Shown in pieces: positions 25,155 to 34,201 of a stretch of 64,000 bases of DNA. The DNA comes from Clostridiales bacterium. Lineage in GTDB: Bacteria > Bacillota > Clostridia > Saccharofermentanales > Saccharofermentanaceae. The notes under the pieces were generated by a model. It worked only from the letters and a program-made list of their open reading frames with translations, made no database searches and was not told the DNA's origin. Where the stretch lies: the NCBI GenBank assembly GCA_017527865.1, contig JAFXPN010000028.1:1-64000 (forward strand), read 5' to 3'. Position 1 is the first letter of the stretch, and each line of letters opens with the position of its first letter. Position numbers and translations under genes: made by a program.

Positions 25155-27245
25155 ATGAGATCAGATCATTCTTTAACATCAAAAGATATAAACAAGTTGA
25201 CGGTACTGGCCGATCAGTATGTTAAGAAGAACGGAGCGCGGGAACAGGAGAGCCTTGCATTTAACCTGATGCTCGAAGAGATACTTCTGATCTTCCGTGA
25301 ACGCTTCGGTGAGGATACTTCAGTCAGGATCAGACTCCGGTCTTCGATGAAGAAGATCACATGTACGCTGTTTGTCAAAGAAGATGAATTCGATCCGACA
25401 AAAGACGGCAGCATTATACTCAACAGATTGATCCGGATATACGGTAAGAAGCCGGTATGGGAATACTCAAAAGGAATCAATATTATCCTCTTTGAGATCC
25501 CTTTCAGTACCGATTATATAAGCAATATAAAGTTTGCCTGGAAGTATGCGCGTAATTATAAGAGCCAATTTATACTGGCAGTCGTATTTCAGTTAGCATA
25601 TGTAGTCCTGAGCGTTATTGCTCCGATATTAAGCTCAAAGATAATCGTTGCTTATACGGATTCGGCAATAGAACAGATATTTCTGACTGCCTTCGCGATA
25701 TTAGTCATCAATGTTTTGATGAATCTGAGCCTGTTTCTGTGTAATACCATATATAATAAAGTCTATTCCAAGCTTTTGTCCGATATCGAGACCGATCTTG
25801 CCGACAATTCACTCAGGATCAAGAGTTCATGCATGGATCAGAAGGGCGGCGGCCTTTTTATTCAAAGACTTACGATTGACACCAGTACTCTTGCTACGGG
25901 ATTCAATACTGTTGCGGATTATACTTTGCAGATGTTCAGATATATAGGCATACTGATCGCCATGCTGATCGTAAGTCCGTCTGTGTTTGCAGTCGTACTT
26001 GTCCTCCTGTCTTTGCAGACTGTTGTTGAGATTATCCGTACAAGGCAGATGAAAGAGGACGACAGATTATACAGGCTCGCAAATGAAGGGTTCACAGGCC
26101 TCGTATCAGAGATGGTCCACGGATCAACGGATATAAAACTGCTTAACAGCGAAGCTGCCTTAAACAACGAACTTCATGACCGTATCGAAGATACTAATAA
26201 CAAGCGGATGAATATGATACTGAAAAGCTGGAAGTTCAAGCTTACGAGCAGCGGCGTTAACGATATAGGAAGACTGGTATTCATGTGTCTTCTTGCTGTG
26301 TTGATAGCAAGTTACAATATGGCGCCGTCCAAGGCGCTGGTCCTGTTTAATTATTATACTGAGATAGGTGTATCCGTAGTTCTTGTGTTAGGACAGATGC
26401 TGGAGTTTGTTAAGGGATTCAGTCTTTCTGCAGAACGCGTATGCGCGATATTAGACAGTGAAGAATTTACTAAGGAAAGCTTCGGCAGCATGCATCTCGA
26501 TAAGCTCAGCGGTGATATAAGATTCGAGAATGTCAGTTTCAGTTATGACAGCTCTGACCCGAGGATCAGATCCAAAAATGTTCTTAAGGATATGTCTTTT
26601 GAGATCAAACCGGGTACCACCGTGGCACTTGTAGGAAGAAGCGGATGCGGCAAGACCACAGCCTTCCGGCTGATCACAAAGCTTTATGAACCGCAGGAGG
26701 GTAAGGTTCTTCTGGACGGTAACGATATTGCCCTGTTAGATAAGGAATCCGTCAGAGGCCACATGACATTTGTCAGTCAGAAACCGTATCTGTTCCATAT
26801 GACGATCCGCGAGAATCTGAGACTCATTAAACCTGATATGACAGATAATGAGATGAAGGAAGTCTGCCGCATCGCCTGTATTGATGAGGATATTGAGCTT
26901 ATGCCGCAGGGATATGATACTCTGATCGGCGAAGGCGGCGTTAATCTTTCGGGCGGGCAGCGTCAGCGTCTTGCGATCGCAAGATGTCTGCTTAAGGATT
27001 TTGATGTAATACTTCTTGATGAAGCAACTTCAGCTCTCGACAACATCACTCAGCAGAAGATTCAGTCAGCATTGGATAATCTTCACGGATCACGCACGAT
27101 AATAATGATCGCGCACAGACTTTCAACTGTTATCAATTCCGATAAGATCCTGTTTATTGAAGACGGCAGGATCTTAGACGAAGGAACACATGAACAGCTG
27201 ATGGAAAGATGCAAACCTTACCGGGATCTTTACAAGGCAGAGTAA
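25155..27245 (+). CDS. ABC exporter with degenerate GHKL-like N-terminal domain
   Basis: 696 residues. Residues ~1-115 form a cytosolic extension in which LAFNLMLEEILLIFRERFG, the ITCTLFVKEDEFDPT strand/turn and GINIILFEIP follow the layout of an RsbW/HATPase_c_2-type GHKL domain. The ATP-binding N-box Asn and the glycines of the G1 box are not conserved, so nucleotide binding is probably lost. Six TM helices of an exporter (about 140-440) and a canonical ATPase follow: Walker A GRSGCGKTT, LSGGQRQRLAIA, Walker B LLDEATSALD, H-loop IAHRLST. All ATPase motifs are intact, so a homodimer is expected. The sugar-permease gene overlaps its stop (TAATG). Substrate unknown. Similarity of the N-terminal domain to GHKL is by eye. 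Confidence 0.85.
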   Translation: MRSDHSLTSKDINKLTVLADQYVKKNGAREQESLAFNLMLEEILLIFRERFGEDTSVRIRLRSSMKKITCTLFVKEDEFDPTKDGSIILNRLIRIYGKKPVWEYSKGINIILFEIPFSTDYISNIKFAWKYARNYKSQFILAVVFQLAYVVLSVIAPILSSKIIVAYTDSAIEQIFLTAFAILVINVLMNLSLFLCNTIYNKVYSKLLSDIETDLADNSLRIKSSCMDQKGGGLFIQRLTIDTSTLATGFNTVADYTLQMFRYIGILIAMLIVSPSVFAVVLVLLSLQTVVEIIRTRQMKEDDRLYRLANEGFTGLVSEMVHGSTDIKLLNSEAALNNELHDRIEDTNNKRMNMILKSWKFKLTSSGVNDIGRLVFMCLLAVLIASYNMAPSKALVLFNYYTEIGVSVVLVLGQMLEFVKGFSLSAERVCAILDSEEFTKESFGSMHLDKLSGDIRFENVSFSYDSSDPRIRSKNVLKDMSFEIKPGTTVALVGRSGCGKTTAFRLITKLYEPQEGKVLLDGNDIALLDKESVRGHMTFVSQKPYLFHMTIRENLRLIKPDMTDNEMKEVCRIACIDEDIELMPQGYDTLIGEGGVNLSGGQRQRLAIARCLLKDFDVILLDEATSALDNITQQKIQSALDNLHGSRTIIMIAHRLSTVINSDKILFIEDGRILDEGTHEQLMERCKPYRDLYKAE

Positions 27246-28180
27246 TGAGAAAGAATATCTGGAAAAAACAACGTGACTTGGGCCTTACGGTACTGTCGCT
27301 TCCTACGCTGATCTGGTATCTTGCATTTTGCTACCTTCCGATGTTCGGTATCGTTATCGCTTTTAAGCAGTACAGGCTGATACCGGGCAAAGGATTCATA
27401 TACAGTCTTTTTACCGGAAGCAAGTGGGTCGGATTTGAGAATTTCCGTTTTCTCTTTATAAATCCCCAGCTGTCTATGGTAGTGCGCAACACCCTTCTTT
27501 ATAATCTGCTCTTTCTTATAATCGATACCGTGTTTCCCGTAGCGCTGGCGGTATTGTTGAGCCTGTTGTATTCGAAGAAACGCCAGGGTTTGTTCCAGAC
27601 GGTATCAATGCTTCCGCATTTTATGTCCTGGGTAATCGTGAGCTATTTTCTTTTCGCATTTCTTTCGGCTGACAAAGGCCTGCTCAACAACATCCTCGCG
27701 GCATTCGGCATTGATGCTTTTAAATGGTATCAGGAGCCTTCTGCATGGCCTTTTATCCTGATAATCACACATACATGGAAAGCTTACGGATATTCTGTCG
27801 TGATGTATTCGGCCTACCTAACCGCTATCAACCCGGCTTTGTATGATGCCGCGCTTATCGACGGAGCAACCATAAAGGAAAGGATCTTTTATATCACGCT
27901 TCCGCAGTTGAAGCCGGTTATTATCGTGCTGCTTGTAATGAACCTGGGGCATATCCTGAATTCAGATTTTGGTCTGTTCTATCAGGTGACGAGAAATTCA
28001 GGTTCGATCCTTTCTGCTACCGAGACCATCGATGTTTATACATATAAAGCATTGATGGAACAGGCAAACTACGGCTACAGCGCAGCAGCAAGCCTGCTCC
28101 AGAATGCGATCGGAGCCCTGCTTCTTCTTCTTGCTGATTTTGTCATAAAGAGATTCGATAAAGAAGAGGGGATACTGTGA
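27245..28180 (+). CDS. Carbohydrate ABC transporter permease, LplB-type
   Basis: 311 residues from ATG 27245 (the TAATG overlap with the exporter gene; an in-frame ATG at 27209 lies inside that gene). Six TM helices are visible, with the N-terminal LPTLIWYLAFCYLPMFGIVIAFKQY typical of the LplB/YtcP-partner subgroup of sugar/oligosaccharide permeases. The EAA loop, where the ATPase docks, is ALIDGATIKERIFYITLPQL. With the next two genes it forms a type I importer for a sugar or glycan. Confidence 0.9.
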   Translation: MRKNIWKKQRDLGLTVLSLPTLIWYLAFCYLPMFGIVIAFKQYRLIPGKGFIYSLFTGSKWVGFENFRFLFINPQLSMVVRNTLLYNLLFLIIDTVFPVALAVLLSLLYSKKRQGLFQTVSMLPHFMSWVIVSYFLFAFLSADKGLLNNILAAFGIDAFKWYQEPSAWPFILIITHTWKAYGYSVVMYSAYLTAINPALYDAALIDGATIKERIFYITLPQLKPVIIVLLVMNLGHILNSDFGLFYQVTRNSGSILSATETIDVYTYKALMEQANYGYSAAASLLQNAIGALLLLLADFVIKRFDKEEGIL

Positions 28181-29100
28181 AGAAAGAACACATGGAAGTG
28201 GATAACAGCTTAAGATTTCACCGCGTTAAGCCTTCCACTAACGTGCTTCTTTCGGTGCTGTTCGCGATCCAGGGTATCCTTACATTGCTTCCTGTGCTTT
28301 TTGTCATCGTTATCTCATTCTCATCAGAGGATTCGATTGCCCGGAAAGGATACAGTTTCTTTCCTGAATCTTTATCTCTTGACGCATACAGATATCTTTT
28401 AAGGAGCATAGACTATATAGGGCATTCATTTCTGATAAGCCTTGCGGTAATGATCGTCGGAACATTACTCTCTCTTTATCTTATCAGTACTATGGGATAT
28501 GTCCTGAGCCGAAAGGAGTTCAGATATAAGAAGTTCTATACCGTGCTTATCATGATACCGATGTTCTTTGGGGGAGGTCTGGCTGCTTCTTATGTCGTTA
28601 ACACGCAGCTGTTCGGTCTTAAAGACTCTTTCTGGGCGCTTATCCTTCCTTCGGCCTGTTCGAGCTGGTATATCCTGGTAATGAGGACCTATTTTAAGAA
28701 CAATATACCGGAAGAGATCTATGAAGCCGCGGAACTTGACGGGGCTAACGCTTTTCATACATTCTTCCGTATTGTCATACCCTTATCAAAGCCGATATTT
28801 ACTGCAATAGGGCTGTTCGAAGCTTTTGCTTACTGGAACAGCTGGTATAATGCGCTTCTTTATATAAGTCAGGAACACAAGGAACTGTACCCGCTGCAGT
28901 ATGTGTTATACTCAATTCAGCGGAATACCGAATTCATGGCAACTAACGAGAATATCTCGGGCGCAGTTGCAGCAACTCTTCCGACCGAGTCATTCAGGAT
29001 GGCTGTAGTAGTGATCATTATCGTTCCGATATTGATCACTTATCCGTTCTTCCGGAATTTTTTCGTGAAGGGGATGACTGAAGGCGCTGTTAAAGATTGA
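28177..29100 (+). CDS. Carbohydrate ABC transporter permease, YtcP/LplC-type
   Basis: 307 residues with GTG start in a 4-base overlap. Six TM helices; the EAA loop reads AAELDGANAFHTFFRIVIPL, and the FVKGMTEGAVKD C terminus is characteristic of YtcP/LplC permeases, which pair with LplB-type subunits. No ATP-binding subunit gene follows. Importers of this subgroup usually share a multi-purpose ATPase such as MsmX encoded elsewhere. Confidence 0.92.
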   Translation: MKKEHMEVDNSLRFHRVKPSTNVLLSVLFAIQGILTLLPVLFVIVISFSSEDSIARKGYSFFPESLSLDAYRYLLRSIDYIGHSFLISLAVMIVGTLLSLYLISTMGYVLSRKEFRYKKFYTVLIMIPMFFGGGLAASYVVNTQLFGLKDSFWALILPSACSSWYILVMRTYFKNNIPEEIYEAAELDGANAFHTFFRIVIPLSKPIFTAIGLFEAFAYWNSWYNALLYISQEHKELYPLQYVLYSIQRNTEFMATNENISGAVAATLPTESFRMAVVVIIIVPILITYPFFRNFFVKGMTEGAVKD

Positions 29101-29122
29101 TACTTAAACAAGGAGATTTCCT

Positions 29123-30595
29123 ATGAGAAAAAAGATCTTTACATTGATGATCACAATTTTGCTTTTGCTCAGTTGGACCGCTTGTGCGGGTGTGCCTCAG
29201 CAACAGGCGCCCGGTGAGCCCGTAAAGCTTATATGGTGGGTTTATTCATCCGGTGATATACCCAATGACATGGCAGAAGTCCTTGAGAGGGCAAATGAGA
29301 TCAGCGCCGAGAAGATAGGGGTTACGGTAGATATGGTATTTAAGACGGACGACCAGTTCTCGCTCGATCTTAATACAGGCGAATACTATGACATGACTTT
29401 CACATGCTCGTGGTGCAATGATTTTGACGGCAATGCAAGACTGGGATATTTCTATGACCTTACGGATCTTGTTAATGAGGTTACTCCCGGACTTTATTCG
29501 TCTGTTGATCCATGGTGGCAGATCGGAACTTTGAATGACCGTATATATGGTGTTCCGATGTTAAAGGATCTCGGAGCAGAAGTCTTCTTCAGATTGAACA
29601 GTGATTATTTTGAAGGCGAGAAGGGACTGGATCTTCCGGATCAGATGGATTTTGCCGATCTTGAACCGCTGCTCGCCATGTATCAGGAAGATCATCCTGA
29701 TGAATATGCTCTGCACATGGGTCAAAACGGCCTGTCCGGCATGTTCCAGGAGCATGAGCGCATAGTTGATTCTTATCTTGTCATACCGTACAGCAAAGCG
29801 GGTACTGATGAAGGAACAACTATCATTCCGATCTGGGAGGACGAGGAGTATATGAACATGCTCCGCTGCCTTCACCGCTGGTATGAAGCAGGTTATATCA
29901 ATCCTGATGCCGCGACAACGACCGAATTGCCGTATTCTCTCCATAATCCCGTAAGGTCAGGTACGGCATGGACGGGATACAGAGGATGGTCGGACCCTGA
30001 TACAGTCGGATTTAATGTAGAACTTGTACGTTATATCGGACCGAATATGTCGCGCACTACCGAACAAGGCTCGCTTATCGCTGTTAATGCTGCAGCCTCC
30101 GAAGAACATGCAGCTGCATGCCTCAGGTATATGGAACTTCTGTATACTGACACTGATTTCAGAGATCTTCTTGCTTACGGAATAGAAGGACAGCATTTTG
30201 ATTATTATGAAGGCACTGTCATCCGTACTGAGGAAGGTGCAAATGATTATCTGCTCGATAATTTTGTAACAGGTCCCGCTGTCAGCGCTTCTGTGGTTTC
30301 GGCAAGTTCGGATGTGCTTGCTGATCCTGATCAGTGGACTCAGGTATATGAGGAATATGAGAATGCGACTCAAAGCGACACGCACGGATTCAGCTATAAC
30401 GGTGAATCCACGGAAGCCATCCGCGCGGCACTTAATGCTATCTGGGACGGTTACTACTGTGAACTGGTCACGGGAACGGCAGATCCTGATGAGACGATGG
30501 CTGAGATTCAGGAACTCATGTATGAAGCAGGGCTTCAGGAAGTGCTCGATGATGCCCAGAACCAGCTCGATGAATATCTTAACAGCATTGAATGA
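29123..30595 (+). CDS. Extracellular solute-binding lipoprotein (LipO-like)
   Basis: 490 residues, SD AAGGAG 8 bases before ATG. Signal peptide with lipobox LSWTAC (lipid on Cys at about residue 21). The mature part has the family-1 sugar-binding-protein look, with VKLIWWVYSSGD and YDMTFTCSWCNDF near the N terminus, an aromatic-rich cleft and an acidic C terminus. It captures the substrate for the two preceding permeases; the ligand is not evident (oligosaccharide or glycan fragment likely). It is the last gene of the operon. Confidence 0.9.
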   Translation: MRKKIFTLMITILLLLSWTACAGVPQQQAPGEPVKLIWWVYSSGDIPNDMAEVLERANEISAEKIGVTVDMVFKTDDQFSLDLNTGEYYDMTFTCSWCNDFDGNARLGYFYDLTDLVNEVTPGLYSSVDPWWQIGTLNDRIYGVPMLKDLGAEVFFRLNSDYFEGEKGLDLPDQMDFADLEPLLAMYQEDHPDEYALHMGQNGLSGMFQEHERIVDSYLVIPYSKAGTDEGTTIIPIWEDEEYMNMLRCLHRWYEAGYINPDAATTTELPYSLHNPVRSGTAWTGYRGWSDPDTVGFNVELVRYIGPNMSRTTEQGSLIAVNAAASEEHAAACLRYMELLYTDTDFRDLLAYGIEGQHFDYYEGTVIRTEEGANDYLLDNFVTGPAVSASVVSASSDVLADPDQWTQVYEEYENATQSDTHGFSYNGESTEAIRAALNAIWDGYYCELVTGTADPDETMAEIQELMYEAGLQEVLDDAQNQLDEYLNSIE

Positions 30596-30712
30596 TATCA
30601 TCGTGATAAATATCATATGCAGAAAGCTTTGGAAGATGCCGGTATCAGACATATTCCCGCTGTAATTCTGAATAAAGATCGGCGCGTGAGATAAACCTTA
30701 CCCCGGATATCT

Positions 30713-33103
30713 TCATAACCTCCAGTTGTCGGGAAATAAAGAGATGTATTCGGGGGAGTCCAGACGTTCATCGATAAGAAGAGCAAATCCCGTGTCTTCT
30801 TCGGTACGAATAACACGGCCGACTGCCTGGAGGACTTTTTCCCATCCGGGAAACCTGTAGGCAAAAGCAAAGCCGTCTCCGAATTTCTCTGAATAGTAAT
30901 TAGCGAGGATCTGACGCTCGGGTGTGAGCTTCGGAAGACCGACTCCGACAATGATAACACCCGAAAGCTTCTCTCCCGTAAGGTCGATGCCTTCGCCGAA
31001 GTGACCTCCCAAAACTGCAAATCCTACCAACAACCCGTTATATGCTTCTTCAAAAGAGGCCAGGAAATCTTCTTTCTCTATGGCAGTCATGTTCGGGCGC
31101 TGTCTTATAATCTTAAGATCCGCACGTTCCTTAAGAAGATCTGCGGCTGAATCCGCCGTCATATCCAGGTATTCGAAGGACGGGAGAAAGACCATATAAT
31201 TGCCATGGCGGTCTTTAAGTTCTTTATAAATGCGTTTTGAAAGGGCCGGAAGCGTTTCCTTGCGGTGCTTGTATGATGTATTTATTGAGGTGTCGATCAT
31301 GATCTCAAGATTCTCGGGAGGGAACGGGGAGGCAAGTTCGATATGCCGGCTGCACTCGCAGTTCTTTCCGACTATGACATTGCGGTAGTATTCATATGGT
31401 GACAGAGTCGCAGAGAAGAAGACTGCAGGACAGATGTTCTCTATCCTCGATCTTATCTTTTCCGAAGCATCAAGGCATACAAGACTTACGGTCACATCTC
31501 CTTCGTTAAGGTCAAATGTTGTAATGAAATTCTGATCGTACACCTGTTCGAATATCGTGAGAAAGAAACGTGTCTCGAAGAAATACTCAAGCACGGTATC
31601 TCTTACAGGTCCGGCTTCTAAAGAATCGAGAAACTGCTGCAGGGTACAGACAGAACGCCATAATACCGTATACAGATTCAGTATGCGTTTTACGGAACCT
31701 TCAAAATCCGCGGTCCTTAACGTATCCTTTTCGCTTATCTTCTCGAGCGTGCACATGGCGGATTGACCTGAGATGAGAAGTTCCCTTATCCTGCTGAAGT
31801 AATGGTCCGCCTGGGCAAGGAACCCTTCAGTGCGCGGATCGCGTCCTTTAAATGCTTCCTGCATCCTGTTGATGAGTGACTTTGAAAGTGATGCCGAGAA
31901 CATCGTTCTGGACCTGTCAACCATATTATGAGCCTCATCTATCAGAAGCGCATTGCGGGATGCGATCTCATCATCGCCGAAGGATCTGATCAGGGATACG
32001 CGCGGGTCAAAGGCATGATTGTAATCTCCGATCACGACAGTGCAGTAGTTCATGGCATCGAGCGAGAGTTCGTGCGGGCAGATACGGTATCTCATGGCCG
32101 TCCTGGTTATCAGTTCAGGCGTGAGTTCATCGTGTGTCAGAAGTTCGCTTAAAGCAGGCACCAGGCGGTTATAGTACCCTTCGGCGTATATGCACCCCTT
32201 TGTATCGCATTTGCTGCGCTTGAGAAGGCACATCTGTTCTTTGGACTGCAAAGTTACCGATCTTAATACCAGACCCGATCTGCGCATGTCGTTTAAGGCC
32301 TTGGCAGCTACGGCGCGCGTCTGAGTCTTTGCCGTCAGATAGAATATCTTGTCGTATTTATTACGGAGAAGCCCTTTGACTGCAGGGTACAGTACGGATA
32401 TTGTCTTTCCCGTGCCGGTGGGAGCAAGCGCGAATAACACTTCATCATTAGACAGACTTTGAAGGACGGTCTTCATTAATTCCTTCTGACCGTTCCTCAA
32501 ATACGGATAAGGGAATTTCATCTCACGGATGCTTCTGTAAAGATTATCGTCATAGGAGAGGAGTTTCTTTACAAAATCAATATAGGAAAGGGCATGATCC
32601 TCGTATATGATCAGAGCATCCGAGCGCTTAATGCATTCGGTCTTCTCGACTGCATTAAGAGTCGTGATGTTTACATATCTTAAGGTGATGTTCATCTTCT
32701 CAAGATCAGGCATATCAAGAAAGTAGAGCGCAGCATAGATCTTAAGCTGTGCTTCGTGGTCTGTATGAACGAGCCTCTCATACTCCGTCTTGCCCGAGTT
32801 AAAGGATTTGATCTCGATAATATGCGGCATTCCGTCCTTATCCTGCTCGAAAAGGATATCAGCGCGTCCTCCGATCTCGAGACTGATCCTGCCGTCATCG
32901 CGTTCGTAAATATATGTGTGTGACAGTTTATGCTCAGTCGTAAATCCGTCGCCGTACTGCTTCTTAAGATCCGCAAATACTCTTTTGTGCAGCCTTGTTC
33001 CTTCCATTCCGGATACTGAACCGAATGAACCTGCGCCGGACAGATTTCCCGTCCTCGATACAAATCTCGCAAGAGCTGTAACAGATACCTTTAATGACTC
33101 CAT
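30713..33103 (-). CDS. Rad3/DinG-type helicase with Cas4-like nuclease domain
   Basis: 796 residues. Residues ~1-150 are a PD-(D/E)XK/Cas4-like domain: GGRADILFE (Asp), HIIEIKSF (ExK) and HEAQLKIYA (QxxxY). From ~195 on follows an XPD/Rad3-type SF2 helicase with Walker A FALAPTGTGKT, the Fe-S cysteines in KEQMCLLKRSKCDTKGC plus a fourth at RICPHE, the DEAH box LLIDEAHNM, and motifs V/VI (GHFGEGIDL; LQAVGRVIR). It acts on DNA, probably in repair of branched or flapped structures. ATG 33103 has no Shine-Dalgarno but lies six bases after a TATAAT. Convergent with the solute-binding protein gene. Confidence 0.9.
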   Translation of the reverse strand: MESLKVSVTALARFVSRTGNLSGAGSFGSVSGMEGTRLHKRVFADLKKQYGDGFTTEHKLSHTYIYERDDGRISLEIGGRADILFEQDKDGMPHIIEIKSFNSGKTEYERLVHTDHEAQLKIYAALYFLDMPDLEKMNITLRYVNITTLNAVEKTECIKRSDALIIYEDHALSYIDFVKKLLSYDDNLYRSIREMKFPYPYLRNGQKELMKTVLQSLSNDEVLFALAPTGTGKTISVLYPAVKGLLRNKYDKIFYLTAKTQTRAVAAKALNDMRRSGLVLRSVTLQSKEQMCLLKRSKCDTKGCIYAEGYYNRLVPALSELLTHDELTPELITRTAMRYRICPHELSLDAMNYCTVVIGDYNHAFDPRVSLIRSFGDDEIASRNALLIDEAHNMVDRSRTMFSASLSKSLINRMQEAFKGRDPRTEGFLAQADHYFSRIRELLISGQSAMCTLEKISEKDTLRTADFEGSVKRILNLYTVLWRSVCTLQQFLDSLEAGPVRDTVLEYFFETRFFLTIFEQVYDQNFITTFDLNEGDVTVSLVCLDASEKIRSRIENICPAVFFSATLSPYEYYRNVIVGKNCECSRHIELASPFPPENLEIMIDTSINTSYKHRKETLPALSKRIYKELKDRHGNYMVFLPSFEYLDMTADSAADLLKERADLKIIRQRPNMTAIEKEDFLASFEEAYNGLLVGFAVLGGHFGEGIDLTGEKLSGVIIVGVGLPKLTPERQILANYYSEKFGDGFAFAYRFPGWEKVLQAVGRVIRTEEDTGFALLIDERLDSPEYISLFPDNWRL

Positions 33104-33322
33104 AAATACATTATAATGAAATAATTAAGAATACGATAAACAAAAGAGTGTTCCAGTCGGCTTAGGCTGGCTTGATGAAGGAATAGGCTGGTACGGTACA
33201 GGAACCTCCTCATAATCATTTTTACCGATCGGGCGGGCTTGTATATCAAAACCTCTTTAGAGATAGTTTTAGCATCGGATTAGTGATAGTATAAGGTGTT
33301 AAAAAATACGGGAGATGATTAC
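33104..33322. other. 219-base divergent intergenic region with possible coding remnant
   Basis: This holds the -10 of the helicase gene (33110-33115, - strand) and the upstream region of the aminotransferase (TATAAG at 33290-33295 and GGGAG at 33310-33314, + strand). On the - strand, between about 33257 and 33130, there is a stop-to-stop frame without a start codon that contains GFDIQARPIGKNDYEEVPVP and is Pro/Ser-rich. It looks protein-like but could be chance. TAGGCTGG is repeated within 40 bases. Confidence 0.35.
33110..33115 (-). promoter_or_regulatory. TATAAT -10 giving a probably leaderless helicase mRNA
   Basis: On the - strand TATAAT is followed by GTATTT and ATG 33103. The 15-base string from -10 to ATG differs from the phoH one by a single base. 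No SD is present. Confidence 0.45.
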
Positions 33323-34186
33323 ATGGCGTATCCGATGCTCGAGAGCCCTGTCGGGCAGTTTTACATATTTGACGGAAACAGGATAAACAAGGGAAGTCAA
33401 GAGGCTTCCGACCTTCTCAAACCTACCGATGCGGTGACTTACTATGAGACTTTGAGGGTTAAGCAGGGGATACCTCTTTTTATGGAGGATCACCTTGCAA
33501 GACTTGAGAGATCTGTTGCCGGCGTCGAAGCATTTGAAGTCGATGCGGAGGACATAAGAAGACAAAGCTTCGGTTTTATAAAGGACTTCGATCCTGACTT
33601 CGACGGGTCGCTTCGTATCGTGCTTACAAAAGATCACCTTCTTATACATGCCTGTGAAGCTAATATTCCTGAAAAAGAGCTTTTCGATGAGGGTATAAAT
33701 ACGCTGACTCTTAAGTGGGAGAGGGTGGATCCCAATATCAAAGTGTTCCGCGGCGACTATAAGCAGGCGGTTGCAGAAAAGATCAGTTGTACAAATTCAT
33801 ACGGCAGACCGTATGAGATATTGCTCACTGACAACGAAGACAGGCTTTACGAAGGCTCCAAATCAAATCTGTTTGTCATCAAAGACGGCGCAGTATGGTC
33901 CGCGCCGGACGATAAGATACTTCTCGGCATTACGAGAAACAGGGTCATGAGGGCTTTGAAGGATGCGGGGGCCGAATTTAAGATCGGCATGTTCACCTTG
34001 GAGGAGATAACTGCCGATAATAAGGCGGCTTTGTTCGTATCGAGCACGCCCTTTGATATCCTTCCCGTAAAACATGTCAATTATCACGATCTTGATACGG
34101 ATAATGAACTGCTTAGAAGTATTCAAAGAAGCTATCAACGCATTGCCGATGACTATATAAGCGCGGCAAAACGGAATATACAATAA
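33323..34186 (+). CDS. Class IV PLP-dependent aminotransferase/lyase
   Basis: 287 residues from ATG 33323 (GGGAG at 33310-33314; a GTG at 33296 is in frame but has no ribosome site). The fold-type IV marks are present: FRGDYKQAVAEK with the PLP lysine region, RLYEGSKSNLFVIKDG (the E-x-S-x-SN motif binding the cofactor) and KILLGITRNRVM. Members include branched-chain aminotransferase, D-amino-acid aminotransferase and aminodeoxychorismate lyase (PabC). Length and the TPxxxILxGITR-like segment do not decide between them. No biosynthetic partner is adjacent. Confidence 0.82.
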   Translation: MAYPMLESPVGQFYIFDGNRINKGSQEASDLLKPTDAVTYYETLRVKQGIPLFMEDHLARLERSVAGVEAFEVDAEDIRRQSFGFIKDFDPDFDGSLRIVLTKDHLLIHACEANIPEKELFDEGINTLTLKWERVDPNIKVFRGDYKQAVAEKISCTNSYGRPYEILLTDNEDRLYEGSKSNLFVIKDGAVWSAPDDKILLGITRNRVMRALKDAGAEFKIGMFTLEEITADNKAALFVSSTPFDILPVKHVNYHDLDTDNELLRSIQRSYQRIADDYISAAKRNIQ

Positions 34187-34201
34187 CACGGAGGCAATAA
34201 T

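Noticed and set aside
30596..30712. Terminator between the binding protein and the helicase
   Set aside because: The inverted repeat near 30594-30620 is short and A/T-rich with no T run, so it was not called.
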